36,225 bases of DNA from Caballeronia sp. INDeC2 (lineage in GTDB: Bacteria > Pseudomonadota > Gammaproteobacteria > Burkholderiales > Burkholderiaceae). Under the pieces are notes generated by a model. It did no database searches, had not been told where the DNA came from, and worked only from the letters and a program-made list of their open reading frames with translations. The stretch lies in contig NZ_JALQDG010000006.1 of the NCBI RefSeq assembly GCF_023631325.1, forward strand, positions 1-36,225. Reading direction: 5' to 3'. Below, piece after piece: positions 15,699-23,520 of this stretch; the stretch's first letter is position 1; the number at the start of each line of letters is the position of its first letter. The translations under genes and the position numbers were made by a program.

Positions 15699-15908
15699 AT
15701 GTGGAGCATGAGAAAACGACGCCTCAACTCCCGCGACATGAACGACGCCTTCGCCGCCGCAGCGGAGGCGCTCGCGCTTTTCTGCCGATTACGCCAGGTC
15801 GACGCGGCCGAGTTGCCCGCGTGCGAAGTCGACATCCTGCTCGATCTCGCGTTCGAGGAAGCCGCGCAGCAAGCGGCCGCGCGCAGCGAGGCGCGTCGCC
15901 CGGGCTAA
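15699..15908 (+). CDS. Small protein of unknown function
   Basis: I do not recognise this 69-residue frame. Its codons end almost always in G or C, as real genes here do, and the sequence from MNDAFAAAAEALALF is a plausible pair of helices with acidic LPACEVDILLDLAFEEAA. Three possible ATGs (15699, 15708, 15738) exist and none has a good ribosome-binding site, so the start is uncertain. It ends 91 bp before the YihY-type gene on the same strand. It may be a small soluble protein, or an artefact of GC-rich composition. Confidence 0.45.
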   Translation: MWSMRKRRLNSRDMNDAFAAAAEALALFCRLRQVDAAELPACEVDILLDLAFEEAAQQAAARSEARRPG

Positions 15909-15999
15909 CCTGACGCTGTCTTCCGCGCGCGCGATGTGCATACGGGAGCGATACTTGCTCGCGCAGACAGGACGGGCAGCATCGCGCCGCGGAGGTTTC

Positions 16000-16911
16000 A
16001 TGTCGAAGATTCTCGGCCCCGTGTTGGGCCCGCAGGTGAGAAGCGTCGCGCGCCATCCGTTCGATTTCGCGCTGCGCACGCTGCGCGCCTTTCGCGCCAA
16101 TCAGGGGCTGCTGCTCGCGGGCGCGGTCGCGTACTACGCGCTGCTCTCGATCGTCCCGCTCTTGATCCTCATCGTAATCGTGCTGTCGAAATTCGTCGGA
16201 CAGCAGGCATTGCTCGACACCCTCGCGCATCTGCTCGAATGGCTCGTGCCCGGCCAGGCGCGCGCCGTCGTGCGCGAGCTCGCCAACTTTCTCGCGCATC
16301 GCGCAGTGCTCGGCTGGGTGCTGCTCGTCACGATGATCTTCTTCAGCTCGCTCGCCTTCACGGTGCTGGAAAACGCGATGTCTGTGATCTTCGTGCATCG
16401 CGTCGCGATCCGGCGGCGGCACTTTCTGCTCTCGGCGCTCCTGCCTTATTGCTACATCCTGTTTCTCGGCGTCGGCATGCTGATCGTCACGCTCGTGTCG
16501 AACGGCTTTCAGGCGATGGGCAGCAACAGCATCGATCTGCTCGGCGTCGAGGTGTCGCTCAAAGGCGTGTCGCGGCTCCTGCTCTATCTGCTCGGCGTGG
16601 CGGGCGAAATCTTCGTGCTGACATCGATCTATCTGGTGATGCCGGTCGGAAGGCCCTCGCTGCGGCTCGCGCTTCTCGGCAGCATCACGGCCGCCGTGCT
16701 CTGGGAAATCACGCGCCACGTGCTCGTGTGGTACTTCGCGACGCTCTCGCAGGTGAGCGTCGTGTACGGCTCGCTGACGACGTCGATCGTCGTGCTGTTC
16801 AGCCTCGAAGCGCTCGCGACGCTGCTGCTCTTCGGGGCGCAGGTGATCTCCGAATTCGAGCGCTTCGGCATCGAAGGCGATGCGCCGCCGCAGCCCTTCA
16901 CCACCGGTTGA
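16000..16911 (+). CDS. YihY-family inner-membrane protein
   Basis: The 303-residue protein is a member of the YihY (UPF0761, formerly mislabelled RNase BN) family. It has about six membrane helices, with GLLLAGAVAYYALLSIVPLL as the first and the polar LSLL/TSIYLVMPVGRPSLRLALLG and VVYGSLTTSIVVLFSLEA regions later. The family's role is unresolved; the old RNase BN assignment does not apply. GGAGG lies 5 nt upstream of the ATG at 16000, which decides the start over a longer frame from 15934. It is followed by a DMT exporter after 44 bp on the same strand. Confidence 0.88.
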   Translation: MSKILGPVLGPQVRSVARHPFDFALRTLRAFRANQGLLLAGAVAYYALLSIVPLLILIVIVLSKFVGQQALLDTLAHLLEWLVPGQARAVVRELANFLAHRAVLGWVLLVTMIFFSSLAFTVLENAMSVIFVHRVAIRRRHFLLSALLPYCYILFLGVGMLIVTLVSNGFQAMGSNSIDLLGVEVSLKGVSRLLLYLLGVAGEIFVLTSIYLVMPVGRPSLRLALLGSITAAVLWEITRHVLVWYFATLSQVSVVYGSLTTSIVVLFSLEALATLLLFGAQVISEFERFGIEGDAPPQPFTTG

Positions 16912-16955
16912 AGCGAGTGCGCTAGAGTGAGGCGCCCTCGTCCACCGCACCGCAG

Positions 16956-17822
16956 ATGTCCAATCCTTCGCCGCGCGGCGCGCGCGTGGCCGCGCTCACC
17001 GTCGTCGCAATGCTCGCCTTCGCCGGCAACTCGCTGCTGTGCCGGCTCGCGCTCAAAGGCACGCAGATCGACGCGGCGAGCTTCACGCTCGTGCGCATTG
17101 CGTCGGCGGCGCTCGTGCTGTGGCTCATGCTGCTTGCGCGCAGCGGCCATCTCCGCAGCGATGCGCGACGCGCCGGCAACTGGGCGTCGGCGCTTGCGTT
17201 GACGGTCTACGCGGCGCCGTTCTCCTACGCCTACGTGCGGCTCGCGACAGGCACCGGCGCGCTGCTGCTCTTCGGCGCGGTTCAGGCGACGATGATCGGC
17301 TACGGCATCGCGATCGGCGAGCGTCTTGCCGCAACGCAATGGCTCGGCCTGCTGCTCGCGCTCGCCGGGCTCGCGTGGCTCGTGCTGCCGGGGCTCGCCG
17401 CGCCCGATCCGGTGTCGTCGGCGCTGATGATCGCGGCGGGCATCGGTTGGGGAGTCTATTCGCTGCGCGGACGCGGACTAACCGATCCCGTCGCCGGAAC
17501 GGCCGGCAATTTTCTGCGCGCGCTGCCGTTTGCGCTCGCCTTGTCCACGCTCGCGTTCGCGCACGCGAGCTTCGATGCCGCGGGATTCGCCTACGCCGCC
17601 GCATCGGGCGCGCTGACCTCGGCGCTCGGCTATGTCATCTGGTACGCGGCGTTGAAAGATCTGAAGCCCGCCACGGCCGCCACCGTGCAACTGAGCGTGC
17701 CCGTCATCGCGGCGGCGGGCGGCGTGCTGTTGCTGGGCGAGCCTTTGACGGCGCGGCTCGCCGCGAGCGCAATCGCAATACTGGGCGGCATCGCACTCGT
17801 CGTCTCTTCGAAACGCCGCTGA
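16956..17822 (+). CDS. DMT-superfamily EamA-type exporter
   Basis: The 288-residue protein has the ten-helix, two-repeat EamA plan. The first repeat starts VVAMLAFAGNSLLCRLALKG and has a TGALLLFGAVQATMIGYG helix; the second contains GALTSALGYVIWYAALKDL, the EamA signature, and ATVQLSVPVIAAAGGVLLLGE. It should act in the inner membrane as an exporter of a small metabolite, with unknown substrate. It shares only the family with the DMT proteins at 6486 and 21165. It follows the YihY-type gene closely and is followed by a 490-bp gap. Confidence 0.9.
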   Translation: MSNPSPRGARVAALTVVAMLAFAGNSLLCRLALKGTQIDAASFTLVRIASAALVLWLMLLARSGHLRSDARRAGNWASALALTVYAAPFSYAYVRLATGTGALLLFGAVQATMIGYGIAIGERLAATQWLGLLLALAGLAWLVLPGLAAPDPVSSALMIAAGIGWGVYSLRGRGLTDPVAGTAGNFLRALPFALALSTLAFAHASFDAAGFAYAAASGALTSALGYVIWYAALKDLKPATAATVQLSVPVIAAAGGVLLLGEPLTARLAASAIAILGGIALVVSSKRR

Positions 17823-18312
17823 TGCGTGTGGCGCCCGCCCCACGTTCAAAGTCTCGCCGCGCGCGTATGTGCGGCACCTCACATACGCGCGGGAAGTTCC
17901 TCTGAAGAATGATGCATGCGCCGGTCATCAAATCGGGGCTGGAATGAAGAATGCTGCTTCAGAGGCCGAACTTGCTTCGCCGTCGTGCCGTGCGATGCGG
18001 TGAAATCACCGCGCACCGGTCCATCCGGCCCCGCCAGCGCCCGCTTCGCCAGGCAGCGCGCGCAACGATCCGCGTGTTCGTTTCAAGGCCTCATCGCCGC
18101 CCCCGATTGTCGCGGTATGTGGCGCAAGTTACATTGTTTGGCAAAAAATGGCCCGGCAGTGAAGGCTGAACCGGCATCCGGCCGCGATGTTCCATTGGAG
18201 CGTCGCCCTTGTTTGTTCATATGATGGGACGTGCGGGAAGTGCCGGGCCGAGCGTGCGCCGTGCGTCCGCGTAGGTCCGCAGTCTGACGAACACGTTCTG
18301 GAGAGCGCTGTC
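17823..18312. other. 490-bp gap with a hairpin
   Basis: I see no supported gene between the DMT exporter and the Ala-rich membrane protein. Short frames here are Arg-rich shadows. The left end carries a perfect 12-bp hairpin (17860-17891). The right half has an AT-richer stretch around 18120-18150 that could hold a promoter for the downstream pair, but I cannot assign a -35/-10 pair. Confidence 0.6.
17860..17891 (+). terminator. Perfect 12-bp hairpin, terminator-like
   Basis: CGCGCGTATGTG at 17860-17871 pairs exactly with CACATACGCGCG at 17880-17891 around an 8-nt loop, beginning 38 bp after the DMT exporter stop. No T run follows; the downstream bases are GGAAGTTCC. It may be a terminator of that gene, or a palindromic protein-binding site. 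Confidence 0.5.
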
Positions 18313-19086
18313 ATGCCTCAGCACGCAAAGCTGCCCGAGGAGAGCATCGCGGACTTGGCAAGTCCCGCGAATGATCCCACTGTCACCAACCTGCCCGAAC
18401 CTGCAATCGATTTCGACGACGAACCCGGCCCCATGCGCGCACCGATGCGCTTCGGGCGTCTCGCGCTGTGGATGGCGTCGGCGACCGCGCTCGGCATCGG
18501 CGTGCTCGGCACCGTCGCGTATGGGATGTGGTTCAACCACGACCAGCGCGTGTACGCCGAAGCGATGGCGAGCGCGCGCCGCACGCTGGGCATCGACCAG
18601 CCCGCCATTGCGGCGCAGACGCAGTCCGGCGGGGTCGTGGAAGCTCCTTTGACCGGCGCGATTCCCTATGCGTCGAACCAGCCCGCGCCCGTCGACACCG
18701 CGCCGCTCGCTGACAACGCCCCGGCCGCCGAGGCCGCCGACGCCACCACCGTCGCCGACACGGGCACGGACGGCTCCGACACGATGCTCACGACGGCTGC
18801 CGCGGCCGCGCAATCGCCATCGCAGACGCCGCAAGCCGACGGATCGGCTGCCGCGCCCGTGCAGAGCGCCGCCGTGCAACGCCGCGGCACGTCATCGGCG
18901 ACGCAGCGGGCCGCCACCGCAAATCGCAACGGCAACGGCGCGGATCAATACGCGCAGGCGCGCAAGCGTCAGGCGCACGCGAAGCCCGAGGGCGGGCTCT
19001 TCGCCCGCATGGGCGCGTTTTTTCATCGAGTGAGCTATCGACACAATGTCCCGAACCGTCAGCGAGAGGAGTATTCACGCCCCTGA
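18313..19086 (+). CDS. Single-TM, Ala/Thr-rich membrane protein
   Basis: I do not recognise this 257-residue protein. It has an acidic N-terminal segment of about 40 residues, one membrane helix (about 49-72, LALWMASATALGIGVLGTVAY) and a long low-complexity Ala/Thr/Asp/Gln tail ending in a basic region (RKRQAHAKPEGGLFARMGAFF). It is therefore probably an inner-membrane protein with a periplasmic tail. The ATG at 18313 follows GGAGAG. Its last 41 bp overlap the start of the diguanylate cyclase gene in another frame, which implies coupled translation and a shared function. Confidence 0.75.
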   Translation: MPQHAKLPEESIADLASPANDPTVTNLPEPAIDFDDEPGPMRAPMRFGRLALWMASATALGIGVLGTVAYGMWFNHDQRVYAEAMASARRTLGIDQPAIAAQTQSGGVVEAPLTGAIPYASNQPAPVDTAPLADNAPAAEAADATTVADTGTDGSDTMLTTAAAAAQSPSQTPQADGSAAAPVQSAAVQRRGTSSATQRAATANRNGNGADQYAQARKRQAHAKPEGGLFARMGAFFHRVSYRHNVPNRQREEYSRP

Positions 19087-20191
19087 GGCCACGCTGGCGG
19101 GCCGCGTCCGGCGCGCGCTGGAACGCATGCGCGTGCCCGGTCCCGCGCCGCTCGCGGGCGCCGCGCTGCTGTGCCTCCTGATCGGCCTGCTGTTCCTCGC
19201 GATGCAGATCCGCGCGATCTTTTCCGCGCAATTGCAGCAGGAGTATGTCGGGCTCGTGCTCGAGGCGGTCGAACGCGCCGATACCGCTCGGGCCGCCGCG
19301 CTGTCCCTCCAGAACGCCCCCGCCGCCGATGCCCAGCGTCAGGCGGCCTATCGCGAGGCGCGCATCGAACTGGCGGCGCGGCTCGCGGCGCTGCACGCGC
19401 TGGTGTCGGCGAGCCCGATGTCCGCGCCATCCCTGCCCTCCGCCGTGCTTTCGCCCGCCACCGCGCTCGGCGAGGCGAGTTCCGCGCTCGATTCCACCTA
19501 TGCGTGGTGGCGCACCGCGCGGGATAGCGCGAGCGCGGACGTGCGCGAGCGCATCCTGAGCGTGTCGCATACCTTGATCGCGCTATCGGCGATCGTTTTC
19601 GGCGTGCTCATCACCGCGCTCGGCATGTATGCAAAACGCAATCGACAACTTCTCGGCTTGTCGAACGAGTTCGAGCAGGCGTCGCTGCACGATCCGATGA
19701 CGGGCCTGCCCAACCGCCGCAAGCTCTTCGCGGCGCTCGAAGAGGCGGCGAACGCGCTCGCGAGCGGCGCGCGCGGCTCGGCGCGCATCGCGGTGCTGTA
19801 TATCGATCTCGACGGCTTCAAGCGCGTCAACGACACGCACGGCCACCGCATCGGCGATGAATTCCTGATCGCGGTGTCGCGGCGTTTTCGTCAGGCGGTG
19901 CGCGGCGGCGATCTGGTCGCGCGCATCGGCGGCGATGAATTCGCGCTGCTCGTGAGCGAATTTTCGAGCGATGGCGAACTGGCCGTGATCGCGCAGAGAA
20001 TCATCGCGTGCGTCGGCGAAACCGATGCGCAGATGGGTTTGTCGATCGTGCGCGCGAGCATCGGGATCGCGAGCTTCCCGGATCGCGTCAACGATTACTG
20101 GCGGCTCGTCGCCGCCGCCGACGACACGATGTACACCGTCAAGCGCAACGGCAAGAACGGCTACGCGTTCTCGCCGTCGCCGTCCGCCTGA
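19046..20191 (+). CDS. Membrane diguanylate cyclase (GGDEF)
   Basis: The 381-residue protein has two membrane helices (about 33-53 and 174-195) flanking a periplasmic helical sensor segment of roughly 120 residues. A GGDEF domain follows (about 210-375) with an intact GGDEF at 295-299, the substrate block YIDLDGFKRVND, and the inhibitory I-site RGGD at 286-289 placed five residues before it. It should make cyclic-di-GMP from GTP and be feedback-inhibited by product. No EAL or other output domain is present. Its ATG lies inside the end of the upstream gene, so it is probably translated together with it. It converges with rdgC, 9 bp away. Confidence 0.93.
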   Translation: MSRTVSERSIHAPEATLAGRVRRALERMRVPGPAPLAGAALLCLLIGLLFLAMQIRAIFSAQLQQEYVGLVLEAVERADTARAAALSLQNAPAADAQRQAAYREARIELAARLAALHALVSASPMSAPSLPSAVLSPATALGEASSALDSTYAWWRTARDSASADVRERILSVSHTLIALSAIVFGVLITALGMYAKRNRQLLGLSNEFEQASLHDPMTGLPNRRKLFAALEEAANALASGARGSARIAVLYIDLDGFKRVNDTHGHRIGDEFLIAVSRRFRQAVRGGDLVARIGGDEFALLVSEFSSDGELAVIAQRIIACVGETDAQMGLSIVRASIGIASFPDRVNDYWRLVAAADDTMYTVKRNGKNGYAFSPSPSA

Positions 20192-20200
20192 AAGGGCATC

Positions 20201-21112
20201 CTACGCGGCGGCGCGCAGATCCTCTTCGCCGCCCAGCGCTTCGGTCAGCGCCGACAGCATGCGCGCGAGTTCGCCCGTCATCAGGATGAAGTCGGATTCG
20301 AAGCGCTCGTCGTCGTTCGCCGCGGTGGGATCGGCGGCTTCCTTGATGACGTCGAGCGCGCTCACGCGCTTCAACGTGAGCGATGGCGTCAGCACGAAGG
20401 ACACGCGGTCGTCCCACGTCATCGCGAGACGCATGCACTGCTTGCCCGCTTCGATATGGCGGCGCATGTCTTCGGTTTCGAGCGCGTGGCCGACATAGCG
20501 GACCGTCGCGTTGCCTTCGCCCGTCGAGCGCAGTTCGGTGTCGCGATCGAGCGTGAAGCCCGCGGGACCCTCGCCCGACAGCAACCACTCGGTCATCGCG
20601 GCAACGGGCGAGCGCGCGGTGCGCACGCTGGCGAGCGGCAGGTCGGTGACGGACTTCACCAGCAAGCCGATGATGTCGTCACAGACCGTCGCCGACGACG
20701 AATCGATCGCGAGCCACCCGTTCACCGGATCGATCCACATGCGCGTGTCGCGGCGAATGCTGAACGCGCGCGGCAGGAGTTCGTCGGTGATCTGCTCTTT
20801 CAGCTCGCGCAACTGCTTTCTGCCCGGTTTGAAGCCCTGCTGCTCCTCGATTTCGGCCGCGCGTTCCTTCACGAACTGCGTGACGACCGATGCGGGCAAC
20901 AGCTTCTTCTCCGCGCGATAGACGATGAGCATCTGACGATTCGCCGTGTAGACGAGTTGATCGTCGCCGCGCGGCGAGACCCAGCCGCGCCGCTCGTTCT
21001 CTATGCTCGACGCCGCGCTGAACGCGAGCGGCGCGAGCCATTGCTGCATCTGCTGCGGCGTGACGGACCAGTGTGCGGGAAGACGATGAAGCTGAAGGTT
21101 CTTGAACCACAT
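20201..21112 (-). CDS. rdgC: Recombination-associated protein RdgC
   Basis: The 303-residue protein matches RdgC from its [11 protein letters not shown] start to the C-terminus, with [34 protein letters not shown], a central [15 protein letters not shown] and [20 protein letters not shown]. RdgC is a DNA-binding ring protein that limits RecA activity. I chose the ATG at 21112 because the family begins exactly MWFKNL; a frame open to 21148 adds 12 residues and has no better ribosome-binding site. It is downstream of the DMT exporter on the same strand with a 52-bp gap. Confidence 0.95.
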   Translation of the reverse strand: MWFKNLQLHRLPAHWSVTPQQMQQWLAPLAFSAASSIENERRGWVSPRGDDQLVYTANRQMLIVYRAEKKLLPASVVTQFVKERAAEIEEQQGFKPGRKQLRELKEQITDELLPRAFSIRRDTRMWIDPVNGWLAIDSSSATVCDDIIGLLVKSVTDLPLASVRTARSPVAAMTEWLLSGEGPAGFTLDRDTELRSTGEGNATVRYVGHALETEDMRRHIEAGKQCMRLAMTWDDRVSFVLTPSLTLKRVSALDVIKEAADPTAANDDERFESDFILMTGELARMLSALTEALGGEEDLRAAA

Positions 21113-21164
21113 GGCGCGAATTTCGATGTAGTCGGAAAGGGGCGCCATTCTATACGAGTGGGCG

Positions 21165-22118
21165 TCAATGGTTCGCGCGCCGTTTTTGCGGCACGATCCG
21201 CCACTGCAGATTCACCCCCGCCGCCGCGAGCAGAATCAGCACCGCGCCGGCCACTTGCAGCCACGCGAGCCTTTGCCCGAACGCGAGCCAGTCGACGACG
21301 ATCGCCACCACCGGATAGATGAACGACAGCGCGCCCGTCGTCGCGGTCGGCAGCTTCTGGATCGCGCCGTACAGCAGCACGTACATCAGCCCCGTATTGA
21401 CGATGCCGAGCACGACGAGATCGGCCCAGCCGCTCATCGACGCGGGCGTCTGATCGAAACGCGCGAACGGCGCGAGCATGACGATGCCGAACAGCACATG
21501 CAGCATCGCGATCAGATGCGGCGGCGTGCCCTTCAGGCGCTTCGTGACGATCGACGAGATCGCGTACAGAAACGCCGCGCCGAGCGCATAGGCGATGCCT
21601 TCCAGATATTGCCCGGGCATCGCCAGCACGGCGGGCTCGACGCGCACCACCATCACGAGGCCGATGAACGCGACGCAAAGCCACGCGATCGTCGATGCCG
21701 ACACGCGCTCGCGCAGCAAGACCACGCCCAGCGCGACGAGCATGAACGGCTGCGTGTTATAGACGGTCGTCGCCATCGAGATCGACGCGCGCAAATACGC
21801 GGCGAACAGCAGCAGCCAGTTGCCGACGATCGCCACGCTGCCGAGCGCGACGAGCCCAATCATGCGCCACGAGAAGTAGCGCTTCTTCAGGAAGCCGAGC
21901 GCCGCGCACACGGCGATGAGCGTCGCCGCGCCGAACACGCAGCGAAAAAACACCACGTTCCACGGCGTTTGTCCCGACGACACGACCAGCCAGCCGATCG
22001 TGCCCGACATCAGCATCGCGAGCGACATCTCGATCGCTCCGCGCCTCAACTCATGCGCGTTCGATGCGCCCGCGAGACGTGCGTCGATTCGTTCCGTATT
22101 CATCTTCGTGTCTGCCAT
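21165..22118 (-). CDS. DMT-superfamily EamA-type exporter
   Basis: The 317-residue protein has ten predicted helices in two EamA repeats, with [20 protein letters not shown] as the first helix, [18 protein letters not shown] in repeat one and [18 protein letters not shown] in repeat two. It is an inner-membrane exporter of unknown substrate. The start is uncertain between ATGs at 22118 and 22103, neither with a good ribosome-binding site. It is divergent from an Lrp/AsnC regulator gene, an arrangement usual for amino-acid exporters controlled by the regulator, so an amino acid substrate is a reasonable inference. Confidence 0.88.
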   Translation of the reverse strand: MADTKMNTERIDARLAGASNAHELRRGAIEMSLAMLMSGTIGWLVVSSGQTPWNVVFFRCVFGAATLIAVCAALGFLKKRYFSWRMIGLVALGSVAIVGNWLLLFAAYLRASISMATTVYNTQPFMLVALGVVLLRERVSASTIAWLCVAFIGLVMVVRVEPAVLAMPGQYLEGIAYALGAAFLYAISSIVTKRLKGTPPHLIAMLHVLFGIVMLAPFARFDQTPASMSGWADLVVLGIVNTGLMYVLLYGAIQKLPTATTGALSFIYPVVAIVVDWLAFGQRLAWLQVAGAVLILLAAAGVNLQWRIVPQKRRANH

Positions 22119-22166
22119 GCAGTTTTCGATGGCTTCAAGTCTATCGATGCGCTCGCTTCAAAACCA

Positions 22167-22182
22167 TGCCTAAAATGAGGCA
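22167..22182. promoter_or_regulatory. Dyad in the Lrp-type divergent promoter region
   Basis: TGCCT-AAAATG-AGGCA is an inverted repeat 34 bp upstream of the Lrp-type regulator start, in the spacer shared with the DMT exporter. The TAAAAT within it could be a -10 element. It is a candidate operator, though it does not match the enteric Lrp consensus. Confidence 0.3.
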
Positions 22183-22216
22183 CGTTCATCTTTCGGCCTT
22201 TGAATCGAAGGACATC

Positions 22217-22687
22217 ATGGGAAAGAACCTAAGCGGCGCGCCGCAAGCGGGCATCGACGCCATCGATCGCGAGCTCATCGCCGTGCTCGCGAGCGACGGG
22301 CGTATTGCCGTGAGCGAACTGGCGAAGCGCGTGGGGCTGTCGGCGCCGAGCACCGCCGAGCGCATGCGGCGGCTCGAAACGCAAGGCGTGATTCGCGGCT
22401 TCACCGTCGATATCGATCCGCGCGCCCTCGGCTATACGCTGCAAGCCATCGTGCGCGTGCAGCCGCTGCCCGGGCAGTTGCATCTCGTCGAAGAAGCGAT
22501 CCGGCGTATTCCGGAATTCGTCGAATGCGACAAGGTGACGGGCGACGACTGCTTCGTGTGCCGTCTCTATCTGCGCTCGATCGAGCATCTCGACGACATT
22601 CTTTCGCGCGTGACCGAGCGCGCCGCGACGAGCACGGCCATCGTGAAAGCGACGCCTATCGAAAGACGCCTGCCGCCGCTCGGCTGA
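22217..22687 (+). CDS. Lrp/AsnC-family transcriptional regulator
   Basis: The 156-residue protein has an N-terminal winged HTH (about 13-65) with IDAIDRELIAVLASDGRIAVSEL and APSTAERMRRLETQGVIRGF, followed by an Lrp ligand-binding RAM domain (about 75-150) with RVQPLPGQLHLVEEAI and GDDCFVCRLYLRSIEHL. Family members bind amino acids and control amino-acid metabolism or export. AAGGA precedes the ATG at 22217. The divergent DMT exporter is the likely target. Confidence 0.92.
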   Translation: MGKNLSGAPQAGIDAIDRELIAVLASDGRIAVSELAKRVGLSAPSTAERMRRLETQGVIRGFTVDIDPRALGYTLQAIVRVQPLPGQLHLVEEAIRRIPEFVECDKVTGDDCFVCRLYLRSIEHLDDILSRVTERAATSTAIVKATPIERRLPPLG

Positions 22688-22774
22688 ACACCGCGCGTTT
22701 TTACCCGCGGACGAACGGCGTTACACTTGAGGCGCTTGCCGATGCATCACAGGTCATGCGCGAGAGGAACGAAC

Positions 22775-23095
22775 ATGAGTGACTTCGACGCCAACCGCAC
22801 CTTCCGCGGGCTTCCGCTGACATCCGAGCAGGATGCCGAAGTACGGCATTACATCAAGAAGAAGAAGCAGCGCGGCGAGCCGTGGGATACGCCCGAACTG
22901 GAAGCGATGCTGCAGGACATGCTGGAGCCGCCCGCGGACGAAGACAGCGTCATCGACGACGAGACCGACGAGGAAACACGCTCGGTGGCGGAACGCGCGT
23001 CCGCGTTCATCGATGAAGGCATGGACCCGATCGAGAACAGCGAGGAATGGCACGCCGCGATGGAAGCGGAAGCGATGAAAGGGCCAAGGCGCTGA
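22775..23095 (+). CDS. Small acidic protein of unknown function
   Basis: The 106-residue protein starts MSDFDANRTFRGLPLTSEQD and has a central Lys-rich KKKKQRGEPWDTPELEAML helix, then a strongly acidic run (PPADEDSVIDDETDEETRS) and a helical tail. I recognise no domain; there is no signal peptide or membrane segment. GAGAGGA precedes the ATG at 22775, which decides it over the longer frame from 22727. It is followed by a terminator-like hairpin that faces the other strand. Confidence 0.75.
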   Translation: MSDFDANRTFRGLPLTSEQDAEVRHYIKKKKQRGEPWDTPELEAMLQDMLEPPADEDSVIDDETDEETRSVAERASAFIDEGMDPIENSEEWHAAMEAEAMKGPRR

Positions 23096-23111
23096 CGCGC
23101 TCGCATCGCGC

Positions 23112-23137
23112 AAAAAAGCGCCGGTCGATGCCGGCGC
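23112..23137 (-). terminator. Intrinsic terminator, minus strand
   Basis: A perfect 7-bp stem (GCGCCGG at 23118-23124 with CCGGCGC at 23131-23137) has a 6-nt loop and is followed, on the minus strand, by six T residues (23117-23112). It lies 32 bp downstream of the stop of the 51-residue protein on that strand and is the most textbook terminator in the window. Confidence 0.8.
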
Positions 23138-23169
23138 CCTATCCGTTTAATTCATGTCCCGCTGCTAAT

Positions 23170-23325
23170 TCAATGTCTGTGCCGCCAGTCGCGCGGTGGG
23201 TGCGTATCCAGCCAGCGCGCTTTCGGGACATGGATATGCGGGTGCCGGTGATGCATCACGAGTACCACCGCGACGCATAACACCAGGACGACGCCCGCCA
23301 TCAGGCTGATCATCGGCTCGGCCAT
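23170..23325 (-). CDS. His-rich single-TM small protein
   Basis: A 51-residue protein: a single hydrophobic helix (about residues 6-24, ISLMAGVVLVLCVAVVLVM) is followed by a His-rich tail with HHRHPHIH at 25-32, then VPKARWLDTHPPRDWRHRH. Eight of the last 27 residues are His, suggesting metal binding. An excellent AGGAGG lies 7 nt before the ATG at 23325. The terminator downstream at 23112-23137 marks it as an independent unit. It is divergent from the SBP56-type gene, 195 bp away. I know no family for it. It is the C-terminal end of a much longer open frame that is otherwise antisense to the SBP56 gene. Confidence 0.8.
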   Translation of the reverse strand: MAEPMISLMAGVVLVLCVAVVLVMHHRHPHIHVPKARWLDTHPPRDWRHRH

Positions 23326-23520
23326 CGCTACCTCCTCTTTTCGGTCCAGGGGCGATGCCTGTATTTTAGGCGCTGTTTGCGCTGCCGATTCATGCGTCGT
23401 GCGAAAGCAAAGCACAAAAGCATCTTTGCGCCGCAATGGCATCGGAAAGCGTGTCGCGTGCTTGTGTCCTATAGTGCTGTTGCAGGCGAACCGACGATCA
23501 CGAAAACTGGGAGACGCAGC

